Part shown: positions 49,250 to 60,100 of the stretch, piece after piece
How the letters are laid out: each line of letters opens with the position of its first letter
How positions within the stretch are numbered: position 1 is the stretch's first letter
Source of the DNA: Gadus chalcogrammus
Lineage: Eukaryota; Chordata; Actinopteri; Gadiformes; Gadidae
NCBI RefSeq assembly: GCF_026213295.1
Contig: NC_079421.1
Coordinates: 16,000,870 to 16,064,869, forward strand
Length of the DNA: 64,000 nt
Direction: 5' to 3'
The notes under the pieces: model-generated
Told to the model about the DNA's origin: nothing
The model's database searches: none
What the model saw: only the letters and a program-made list of their open reading frames with translations
Program-made: the position numbers and the translations under genes

Positions 49250-50553
49250 CTAAATGGAAATTAAAAAAAATGGATTCTTATTATTGTTTAGCGTACTAAA
49301 TGAGGCCGAAGGGATTTCTGATTAATCAGATTGAGCCACATTGAGCCACACGGTCGTCATCATTTCGTGCCAGATATGATTTAGGGAAATTCGTAGCCAA
49401 TGGGAGAGTGAAAAAAAATAACAATAAACTAACAACCCGATAGTTTACCATTATTTCTTTATCCTTTGTCAAATAAACGATATATTATGAAGCAAGATAA
49501 GAACACCATTAATAATGGGTTTCATCCTTTTTGTAATTCTACAGGTCCAACATTTGAATAAATACTCTCTCGAATATGAAAACGCAATGTGCAGTTCGAA
49601 CAGCAGAGGCAAGCGTTCCATTCGTAACATGTTACTTAGCATTGTATGTAGACTTAAATCCTTGAAAGGTATTATTATATTTCGGAGTGGAAGCCTGATG
49701 GTGCGAAGGCTCGGCCATTGTTTACATTGGCGTGTCACGTCATCATAATGTGCGCATCATGATGATGATGAGACCGCTAGCGAATTGTTGATCAATCAGC
49801 TCAGTCATACAAACAAACCAAACCAACCCCCCCACCCCCCCCCCCCAACACCTCCATCGAAGGCCCTTATGTCACCAGACATCCCATACCGGCTTCAAAC
49901 GAGCAAGTCCCCACCATTACAGCATTTCAGACCTGCATGACCATGTCCCATTGTGTCATTGCAACAATGCAGTGAGCACAATGTTTTGAAAGAGTGCCGA
50001 CATTATCATCATCATCATCTACCTCATCATCAACATCATTACCGTAAGGAGCTAGCATCAGCAGCCTCCTCACTGCACAATTTATCCACCCGTCATTGCA
50101 TGTTTCCCGGGCAACGATGCAGCTTTAACATGCATGCACCGAAAAATGCAAACAAGGGGCCTTCTCACACCCCCTGACTCAACGCCATGGCACAAGCTAG
50201 CGCAGGAATCGCGGGAATAGCAACATCTGGGCTAGCTGCGCTGGGCTGCCCTATGCCGATAGCTATACGTTAGCCTCCGGATTATTCAGGCGTCAGCAAT
50301 TAAGTGCTTGTGGAAAGGTGGTTAAAAAATAAATAGGTATCTGGGTTTTCGTTTAAGGAATAACCCTGTGGTAGGCAGATGGACGATTATCGTTGTTGGG
50401 TGCTAGGGATCTAATGTGCCGGCTGCGCACACATCAGTGCTAGGCCAACACACACAGGCAATCACTGGAGGCTAAGTTAGCTGTAGCAAACTTAGCAACC
50501 TGATTGATGCAAAATTAAGTCGTCCCACTAAAAAAGCGCGAATGCGTTCATAC
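49250..50553 (-). other. atrx intron before the first coding exon
   Basis: Acceptor TTTAG/ATG at 49250-49251 and a proposed donor GTATGA at 50552-50553. It includes CATCAT/ATG simple repeats near 50006-50040 and no other gene. Confidence 0.55.
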
Positions 50554-50751
50554 CTCCTCTCCAAGGCGGGCGTTTCGTGATGGGCAGACACAAGACCAGT
50601 CGGTGCCACGGTCAATCCAATTCCAGCTAAGCTTTTTTTTCGATGTCACTGCGCCGATAAAAACATCACATAACCAAACGAGTCCGGTCAGGGCAGACAA
50701 AGCACGGGGACCATCTTGCCGGATGGCTGTGGACGCAGTAAAATGGCGCAT
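50554..50751 (-). other. atrx: Probable first exon of atrx
   Basis: A strong donor (GGAGAGGAG/GTATGA) lies 1.3 kb upstream of the first coding exon, in a region with promoter-type motifs. Most likely it is 5' UTR. The whole stretch from an ATG at 50751 is open and in phase with the next exon, so coding use cannot be excluded. Confidence 0.5.
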
Positions 50752-50783
50752 CTAGAGCAGATACTTTGAGCCATTTCATTGGT
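50711..50783 (-). promoter_or_regulatory. Candidate atrx core promoter with YY1 and CCAAT motifs
   Basis: CCATCTTG (50711-50718) and AAAATGGCG (50740-50748) are YY1-type motifs in opposite orientations, and ATTGGT (50778-50783) is an inverted CCAAT box. No TATA box is present, as expected for a housekeeping chromatin gene. The initiation site is not shown by the sequence. Confidence 0.4.
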
Positions 50784-50951
50784 TGGCCGCGTTAAAAAAA
50801 AAGTGCTTTCTGAATGGCTGAAGTTCCTGAAGAATAAGTCCCGCCTCCAAGGCTCCCGGTTCCTTCGGTCAAATGTCTATGGGAAATAACATGGGGCTTT
50901 TGAATGATCGTGCATAACAAACTCTGTAGGTCGCGAAGAAGTAAAAGCTGC

Positions 50952-51429
50952 GTCACGTTTTGAACTACACACTTTTTACATCTAGTTTCGACTGGGTTTT
51001 TGGATTGTCGGTGTCGTTAAAGTACCAGTAAAATTGTTTACTACTTTAAAGGCACCGGTGTTACGCCGAATTCTGCCCACCGAAAAGTGTGACTGACTGT
51101 AGCTTTTTATAGGGAAAGAAGCAACGATGATGGACCCTACTAAACGCCCTATCCATTGTATGGGTCTTTAAAATGCTAATCAAATCAAATCAAATGTATT
51201 TATTAAGCACGTTTAATAAAAAGATGAGGGGACGGGGGGAGATCTTAAGTTTTATTTTTATGTTTTTTTCATGCCTGCCTACCTTCAAACACCTGCATGT
51301 TGCAGAAAATATGCAACAGCGCCCCCTGGGGTCACACTTTTCGGTGGGTCGCAGAATTCGGTGTAACACCGGCAATCCAAAAAACCCAGTCGAAACTAGA
51401 TGGAAAAAGTGTGAAGTTCAAAACGTGAC
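50952..51429. mobile_element. Palindromic MITE with long inverted arms
   Basis: The left arm (about 50952-51094) and right arm (about 51336-51429) are near-exact inverted repeats: GTCACGTTTTGAACT, CATCTAGTTTCGACTGGGTTTT and GAATTCTGC...CACCGAAAAGTGT appear in both. The left arm carries an extra insert of about 42 bases. No coding frame inside. I could not settle the target duplication or the superfamily. Confidence 0.8.
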
Positions 51430-51661
51430 AAAGATTATATAGAGGGAACCGAGATCGTAAAATATGAATATGAAAGGGGAGTGACTTCGCCACTCTATAC
51501 TTGCAGAACTGCAGGAATGGAAACTGTTTTTGTGCACATGCATGTCCGTATTGAATTGATGGCACTCATTGAAACAATGATATGTGTCAGTATTAAGTGC
51601 TCCGCTAGTTTTATTCTAGGTGGTTCTGTGTTATTCTTTATCTGTTCCTATTGCTACTCAC

Positions 51662-52329
51662 CAGTGTTGGGGGTAACGCGTTACAGTAACGATATTATTG
51701 TTTTGGGTAACGAAGTAAAGTAACACATGACCTTTTAAATATCGGTAACTACACTACTTTAGTAGTAGGCTAGTAGTAGTTTTAATTGTATGGGATAAAG
51801 TGACCTTTTAATATTTTTCCTCGACCACTTAATTTTTGTTCTCATGTTTCCCAAAGCCTGTGTTTTGAAACGTGTGTTGCTACTGATTGACCTCACCATA
51901 GCCTACTTTATCCTGTTGTTTGTGGATTTTAAAGTGAGGCATTTCTTTGTGCAGACAGGGATATCGTTCTTTCATCTTTTCTATTAATTATTTTTTAATT
52001 AATTTTATTGTGTGACAATGTTTATTTGTGAAGCACTTTGAGTCTGCCTTGTGTATGAAAAGTGCTATATAAATAAAGTTGCCTTACCTTGCCTTTCATA
52101 TGGTTTTATATGCTATTTTGTAAAGATTTATACAATAAACACTAAGTGATGATAGGGCTATGATGTTTGTCCATGTATCTACAGTAAATTAAGAAACAGG
52201 AAAGTAAAGTAATAAGTAGTGAAGTTACTTTTCAAATGCAGTAACTAGTAAAGTAATCTCATTACAATTTACAGAAGTAACTAGTAATAAGTAACTAATT
52301 ACTTTTTTTGAGTAACTACCCCAACACTG
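51662..52329. mobile_element. hAT-type non-autonomous element (668 bp)
   Basis: The ends CAGTGTTGGGGGTAAC and GTAACTACCCCAACACTG are inverted. The flanks CTACTCAC (51654-51661) and CTACTCTC (52330-52337) match at 7 of 8. Subterminal GTAACGAAGTAAAGTAAC-like motifs are typical of a common fish family. A LINE-like tail (GCTATATAAATAAAGTTGCC, about 52060-52085) is nested inside. Confidence 0.8.
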
Positions 52330-52698
52330 CTACTCTCTTTTGCGAGATGTCAGGCTTCGGCGCTTATCCACTCGCAACCTTTTCACCCTAGAGACTTGAG
52401 AGACTTCAAGCTTTAAAATATTAACCTTATATTGGAATCTGGTGCTTGTAGTCAACCTTTTGAGTTATTTTATAATTGAAGGCTTACCCTATTACGTGTG
52501 AGTGAGGAGATTACATTAAATACGTAAATCAAACTTTAAAATGCTACTTTTGGATTTGAATGTGAGATTTGAGTGTATATGAACTGTAATTGTGTTTAAT
52601 CGCTAATGAGAACTAAATAACATTTACTGTCCACCAGAGGGCGTGAACAACCAAAGTAACATAGAAACTCAAGATTGTATTTGTATTTTCCTTTAATG

Positions 52699-52960
<262 letters not shown>

Positions 52961-53211
52961 CCTTCTGCTAAACATCTTTGCATCCCTAATCTGATTTGTG
53001 GGTTTTATGATTTTATTTTCTGTATGACTTTAGGTTCACATAACAACACGTATTAACACTTTGTCTGATAACAAAATAGTAGGAGGCTACAAATCAATAC
53101 TTTATTTTAAGGTAAGGCTTCTGATCTTCAGTTTGATGACTAATTAGGCCACACTAGGTCCTTATTAGGCCATCAGGAACTAATGACGCGTAGATTATCT
53201 AAAAGAGACCC

Positions 53212-53217
53212 TATAAG
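53212..53217 (+). promoter_or_regulatory. Candidate TATA box of the il4/13-like gene
   Basis: TATAAG lies 79 bases upstream of the ATG, placing initiation near 53242 and a 5' UTR of about 50 nt. An inverted GATA-type motif (TTATCT, 53195-53200) lies just upstream, which would fit GATA3 control of type-2 cytokines. Motif matches only. Confidence 0.4.
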
Positions 53218-53290
53218 AAACCTGTGTTTGACTTCTGCCTGGGTTCACCTTCCAACTAAACCTAAGCAGAGGCTGCCTACACATGATATC

Positions 53291-54053
53291 ATGAAGACAT
53301 TCTCCTCACTCTGTGTTGCACTCATGCTGCATTTCACTGCCGTTGATTTGCAAGCAGGTTATTGTGAACATCTGTGTGACATAAAAAAACTATCCAGTAA
53401 GACCTATTCAAAGGTAAGACACATGTAATCTTGCATTTGGTTGGAAAATGTTTGTTGGTTTTATTATGGCTAAATTGTTTACCCTTGAAATAGAATCTAA
53501 TGGAGAGTCACGTGAATTGGACGTCCGGTCCACGGTATGAGGTATGTTAAAAACATTACTTATATTTATGTTATTTCTAATCATTAATATATATTTTTCT
53601 TTTTTCTAATCATTATATTACGTATGTTTCTGTTATTGTTTTTGTTTATTGTTAATCTGTTATTTTTTCTGTTTCATCTTATTTGTTTGTATTTACTTAT
53701 TCAAGCCTAAAATCTTTTGTTTGGCTGAGAAAAGTCTAATGCCTCATAATATGTCTAAATATGACTCTTCATGGAGATTGACCGACAGTTTGACCCAATT
53801 CATCAAAGTAATCCATGTAAGTTATTTTCAATGTAGAAATCATATATTACATTCTTTCTTGTTTTATTTGTACTCAGTTCTTGTACATTTCCCTTTTTTT
53901 CCTCAGCAAAATGAAACTTGCATACTCTTGGTCAACGAGAGCATTCCTGTGAAGGATCTTCTAACCAGGATTAAAAATTGTGCCAGTCAAATATTATTAA
54001 CCGAATGCCCACCCAAACTAAAATGTCGCCCCAAAAAAAGAGTTCAACCATAG
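53291..54053 (+). CDS. il4/13: Interleukin-4/13-like secreted cytokine, four exons
   Basis: Exons are 53291-53413, 53494-53541, 53706-53816 and 53907-54053, all joined in phase 0 by GT-AG introns: 142 aa. Four exons with only phase-0 introns is the plan of the IL-4/IL-13/IL-5/GM-CSF cytokines. The N-terminus MKTFSSLCVALMLHFTAVDLQA is a good signal peptide, which sets the start. The mature part has seven Cys (25, 29, 62, 99, 119, 128, 134), four N-glycosylation sequons (49, 72, 96, 104) and a basic tail KCRPKKR. IFCLAEKSLM in exon 3 and VKDLLTRIKNC in exon 4 sit where IL-4 helix motifs are expected. The family is too divergent to assign on sequence alone; the kif3a neighbour, as in mammals (KIF3A-IL4-IL13), makes this the best call. 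Role by family: type-2 immune signalling through IL-4/IL-13 receptors. Whether it is fish copy A or B is open. Confidence 0.75.
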
Positions 54054-54118
54054 GTTTGTTTATCTGCCAAATTAGCTAGTTATCACCAACCAATTGATTA
54101 GCAGTTACATTTGGACCC

Positions 54119-54163
54119 TAAATGTAACTATTGTATTGTGGTAAATGTAACTATTGTATTGGA
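54119..54163 (+). repeat. Short tandem duplication in the il4/13-like 3' UTR
   Basis: TAAATGTAACTATTGTATTG occurs twice in a row with a spacer of about 3 bases. Likely a neutral duplication. Confidence 0.85.
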
Positions 54164-54235
54164 TCTTTATTTCTACAATGTGCAATTATGCATTTTGACA
54201 AATTGTATTTTCTATTTTGTGAAACATATTTATGC

Positions 54236-54241
54236 AATAAA
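54236..54241 (+). promoter_or_regulatory. Polyadenylation signal of the il4/13-like gene
   Basis: AATAAA 183 bases after the stop codon, with ATTTA-containing sequence just before it. It gives a compact message of about 0.7 kb. Confidence 0.6.
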
Positions 54242-55790
54242 AGTTCCTAATCATAAATCGATTTCTAATGGATTTTATTGTATTTGAGCCAATTATTATT
54301 AACCTCTGTGCTAATCAGTACCACATTATGACACATACAGACCCATTCAGTTCAGTAAAAACTGATGAAACACTACTGGACAGAACCACTGCAAATGTAT
54401 TGCATTTTATTTGTTTCAGGGCAGGTTTACTCACTCACAGACTGAGGTTGATTGAGGTTTCCAGCCCAAAATATAACTGGAATTATTCCTACATTTTTTA
54501 TGTTGTATACTAGCAGGCAAATCTACTCTTTATCCCTCCCTAATTAATTAATTAATTAATTAATTAATTAATTATTTCATTATGTATCAACTTGTGTTGG
54601 TGCGGTTGTGTGTCCGTGCAGGTGTGGGGATGTTTATAGATATGAATAGTGCAGATGAATGTGCGTATACAGATACCGACATTAGATGAGGGTCAACAGT
54701 ATAATGGATTTAGGTATTTTCTTTCCTTCAGTAATGTGAAGAATTTAACAAACAATATGGTATTCTAGATTCTTCCAATTGAATTGCAAATATTTCACAT
54801 TAATTGATAACATTGCATGTGTGAACCAATTGAAAAATGGATTGCAACGACTGAATTCAACAAAATATGTGAAAATAATACATGGAATAATTTAATAAAT
54901 TAACTTTACAGAGATAAAGATTGGTGAATGTAAACAGTTGACATACAGCATGATATAACGCCTCTTTTCTTGCACTGCAGTACACCATGTAATGAAATTA
55001 TGCAACAATGTGAAAAAAAAAATTGCTAGTGCATTTGACACTAAGGTATATGCTTGTAGGCTACATCTCAAAAGATATCTGAGAGAAAGAAGGAAGATTT
55101 GCTTAGTTTCTAATTGAAAAAATGTCACTACTGTAGGCCGTGGATGGCATGCATGTCCTACCATTTACAACAAGACATTAGTATACTGACATGGTTTTCT
55201 ACAAGTTAAGGTCACTGATTTGATGACAAACAAAATGCTAGATCTAACCCTTGCTTTGATTACTATAGTTAACACCAAAAGCTTTAGCATGAAATTCTGT
55301 ACTATATAATTCAACGCATTACCAGTGATCCTAGACAACATTAGCCAAATGTCTGGGGATATTTGACTGACAGACTGGACATTGGTAATTATTTGGTCTA
55401 TATCGATCCGTATCATTATGTGAAACTCATTTACCTGGTGATAAAGGTATCGTTTCTGTTTCAGAAAGTGCACCAATTCCATTTGAGGCAACCTAAGAAA
55501 TGTTTTCTATGAGCTGTGTTTCGGTCCAAGTTCCATTGAATCGTGTACATTCGGCTGCATAAGTTGTTCTTTGCTATTGTTGGATCCAACAACCCGAATA
55601 ATAACAGATTACACTTTATACATCCCTCAAACTTGAGTAGTGTCCAAACATCGTCACATTTAAAACCATACAGTGTATTCCAATTAACCTTTTACATAAC
55701 TAAAAACAAATAATACAAATCTTCAAAATAATGACTTCAGTTCCTAAGTTTAAACGTGGGTTTGCTGGGCAAGGCAACATTAAGAAGACT
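54242..55790. other. Region between il4/13-like gene and kif3a, including the kif3a 3' UTR
   Basis: It contains a (TTAA)n-type tract at 54541-54574. TTTAAT at 54891-54896 reads ATTAAA on the minus strand and may be the kif3a polyadenylation signal, giving a UTR of about 0.9 kb. A 108-codon minus-strand frame (55165-55491) has no recognisable content. Confidence 0.5.
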
Positions 55791-57111
55791 TCATTGCAAG
55801 AGGGATTCGATCACAGCCTCTGGCTTTGCAGATCTCTTCCTGTTAGGAGATAAGCACACAATCAGCATTATCACCAACACTTAGCAGTGAACTGCACCCA
55901 TTTTTCGTAGAATAACCACATACACTGATAATAATATACAAACAAACTTTAGAGAAAAGTGCTTTGAAAGCATCAAATAGTTTTCTTGATACATATGGGT
56001 ATACATTATCTTCATATGTTGAGACTGCATGGTGTCATGGGTACCTCCTGCCGGTCTTGGGTCGACCGCTTTTGCTGCTCTTGGAGGTCCGGGGTCTTTC
56101 TAGTTTCATAAGGGACTGGCGCATACTCTCCTCTGTGTAGGCCAGGTACACATGGGACAGGTCCACCTCGAAGGGCTGGGGGGGACGCATGAGAGAGCAT
56201 GGACAGAAGGCCAAGTCAAGTACGCAAAACGCATGTTTGGTCATCCTACATACATACACATACAACCATGAGAGTGGAAGCATTGTGTTTATGAAATGCC
56301 ATATTGTATATTGTTCTCACATCTTTTTCTTTCTTGTCCGGTGCTGGGGTCTGTTTCCTCATATTGTTACCAGTGTACGCCACGCATTTCTGAAAGAAAG
56401 GGAATGGAAAGAGAACTGAAGCTGAAAAACTGATTTTACCCAGAACCCCAACCTCATTCTCAGTCAACCAATGGCAGGATATATTCTGTGACAACAAGAT
56501 CCAATTTGTGTGCGTCTAACACGTGTAATTTACCACTATGGATGTTTGCATGGAAAATGTCATGGATGACATGCTCATCCATTCAATCTATCCCCAAATG
56601 TTTTGGGAATTCTAACTAGCATGGCAAGCTTCATGTGTGTTTTCAGAACTCACCAGTTGCCACTCTCCTATATCTTCATTCCAGTGCACATAGTTTTCTA
56701 TCATCTCCTATCATCAAAAACAGTAGGAAAAAAACATCAGCAGCAACGCAGCAAACAAAAGTGGAATATATTCATGTATACAAGATGTACATTTCAAAGT
56801 CATTCAATGTTTGCAATTCATGTTAAAAAAATGGGTCAGCAGCATACCCTATTACAGCAGTTTAAATAAATGACATAGACATATTGAATCAGGAAATTAA
56901 GGGTCATTTTGGGAAGGACACAATGGGCATTTACAAAACTTATATCACACATTGAAGAACATATCTCCATGGGACCCACACATCTCCCAGTGGCACACAC
57001 AAAAACATTTTCCGGTAATCCAAATCTCAGATCGACACCGACACACTCTGACACACAAAAAACGTATCAAGCATAACAGCCCCTAGTGACTCACATATAT
57101 CCCAATGATTA

Positions 57112-57142
<31 letters not shown>

Positions 57143-60100
57143 AACACACATTTATGTCTCTCAGTCAGACACACGTACACAAAGCCTGGCATGGCCAGAC
57201 AAACTCCATCTGCACTCAGTGAGACGCACACAAACGCACACTCCCACACACACCTGGTAGTCCTGGGGGATGAAGTTGTCTATGATGAGCATCTGGAGCC
57301 GGAGTTCGCGGCTCAGCTGCCGGATGTTCTCCAGCAGGCCTTCAATCTCCCTGTGATGCTCCTGCTGCAGGTCAGCCATCTGACACACAGGGGGACACAA
57401 TGCCAGCGCTCTGTGAACCGCCAACGCTCTGAGAACCGCCAGCGCTCCGAGAACCGCCTCAGCCCGGCCTCCGGTTCAGCCCTCGCTACGCTAACCCCAG
57501 TTTTGACTTTTTATTTTTTGCCATTTGAGAACTCTGTTATTCACGCTTGGAGCGCTCAATTTGAGCGTTTTTGCCCCATTCACTTTCCCTATTTAATAAT
57601 TGCATTATAAAAAAATATTAAACGATAACATATAAAAAATATAGCAGCGAGCAGCAATGTGGGGGTCAAGCAGAATAGGACTCCATAAACTAATTTAGCT
57701 GGAAAGACATAATCGGTAAGGTGGCTACATCACGACCGTCTCAGTTTTTTCACCTACCGTACAATGAAAGCTATTGGCAAATGGGTATCACAATGAAAAT
57801 ACGTTGAAGTTGCTTTCGAAGGGCTGGAATAGACAACGCACCCCTAGAAGGCAAATGTCACCAAATTGTTTGGGTGTCCCCAGGATAAGGTCATGAGTCT
57901 ATGTACCAAGTTTGGCTATGATATGTTAAAGAGTTGCTGAGAACAGGCTTACTTCCTGTTTGACGGCTTTGCCATCAAGTTTGATTGGCTGTCACAACAA
58001 ACTGTTTTGAATTTGAAAAAGCTGTTTGATAAATTTGATCAGCTTGTTCTGGAGATCACATATTGCAAGTTTCATGAAGATTGGAAAGAATTTGTGGCCT
58101 GTGGATATGTACTATTGATTTTGGCAACTTTCAACATGGCGGCCAAATTCTGATGTTTCCATGAGAAATGATTTATTAGCTACATGAAGAGGTCTGACAG
58201 AATCACCAGACTTTAAAAATAAGTTTGATACATACTCATGTGAGTTAAAACACATCTTCATTAATTACAGCGCCCCCTAGAGTTAAAGGTCACCAAATTA
58301 ATTTAGTGTCCCCATGACAATCTCATGGGTCTATGTACCACGTTTGGTTATGATATGTTGCTGAGAAATTGGCTTACTTCCTGTTTGGCACCTTCGCGTC
58401 AAATTTGATTGGCTGTCGTGGCCAAACAGTTTTGAATATGAAAAATCTATTCTACGTTTTTTGTGGCCCATGATCTGACCATCATCTGTGCCAAGTTTCG
58501 AGATGATTGGACAAAATTTGTGATAGGAGATGCATTTTGAAGGTTTTTGACATAAACCAAGATGGTGGAAAATCCATCATGGCGCAAAATGATGACAAAG
58601 GTTGAACAAGGATTCCAATGATACCTTGATTTTGAATATTGGATGAATGGGTCAAAAGTTATAAACATGAATGTATGTGCAAATTTGACCTGTTGCTGGC
58701 GCTAGAGCTCATGAGCTAGCGACTACAAATTTGCTGTGGGGGTTCATGGGACTGTCCTGAATCAGTGTGCCAAATTTCACAACTTTTGGCCATGGCGTTC
58801 TACGGGCTGCCATAGACTCCCATGGCAGGATAATAATAATAGGAAAACGTAGGATAACAATGGTTGTCTTGCAGCTTCCCTGCTTGACCCCAAAAACGTA
58901 CAAAAAAAATGGTTGTCTCGCAGCTTCGCTGCTTGACCCCCAATAAAATCTGCAATGGTTGGTCTATAAAGGTTGACAGCCACTACATTGAAATATTCCC
59001 GAGATTTTGGTAGTGGTTTTGTGAAAATACCTACAAAACTGTAGGACAAGATAATTCGGCAAAATGAATATAACAAATAAAAAGGGAAGAAGAAAAAACA
59101 AGCCACAGTAGTGTGGTTTGCTTTGCAAACACACTAATGAGTTCACTTCTTCCTGATCTGGTGTTTCTTACCTCTGACTTTGCCGCCATCAGCATGGTCC
59201 AAACCTTCTTCAGCTTCTTGGTCTTCCCTTGGGCCTCCTCCTGCAAGCTGGTGTATTTCTCTTCGATGTCCAGACGCTCTTGCTGATTTGGGAAGAGGGA
59301 AGAGCAGGTGGCTATGTTTAATACAGTTGTCAAGCTTCCCTTAATGGCTCCCGACCCCAAGGTTGGGAACCACTGGTTCCAACTATGATGTTACCTCAGA
59401 ATCTGACTCGGTAAGAGTACGCTCTAGTGGATTATACCGCTTTAGTTGGTAGACAGGTTGGCCATGTTACAGGTATTATCAGCATACCTTTCTGACATGT
59501 CACGGAAAGTTCAGAATGAATCAGATCTCTGATAGCCGAATCACTTCCACACATCAGGCAGTTCTTTCACCCACGTTCAGTGGCTGGCACTGATAGTTCT
59601 CATGAGCTTGACAAGTTTTACAATAATGACTGCATGCCAGTCATGTCTCAACATCGAAACCAAACTACACTGGCATGATGCTGCTGTGGTGGTGTTTTCA
59701 AATAATCAGGGCTACAGGAGGAAGGGCTTCCAAGTAAAGCTGCCATCGAAGCAGATTTTATCACGGTTCACATTGGTAACGATTTATTGTCCACAGCCGA
59801 AGAAGAATACATTTGATTGTACAATTTTGACCTTCAAGGCATGGCTATAATATCAGGACTTTCAATTTCAATAACAACAGGGCTGATGACGTGCTTAGCC
59901 ACCACAGGCCGCTTGGAGGTGGGTCGGGCTCAATTTGGCCCAACCTCGGAGATGGTCCATAGTAAAGTCTGTAATGGGAGACTTCAGATCTGACGTAGCA
60001 GCAGTATAGTGCCATGGCAGGCTAGAGTGTTCAACTACCACCCTAAAGGTTCTGGGTTCGATCTGCCTTCTTAGCCTGTTAGATCAAGATGCCTGAGCCC

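Noticed and set aside
53183..53290. Upstream in-frame ATG for the il4/13-like gene
   Set aside because: It would put 36 polar residues before a good signal peptide and would start upstream of the candidate TATA box.
55165..55491. 108-codon minus-strand ORF
   Set aside because: Lies in the probable kif3a 3' UTR, has no recognisable motif and uses AT-rich codons as random frames do here.
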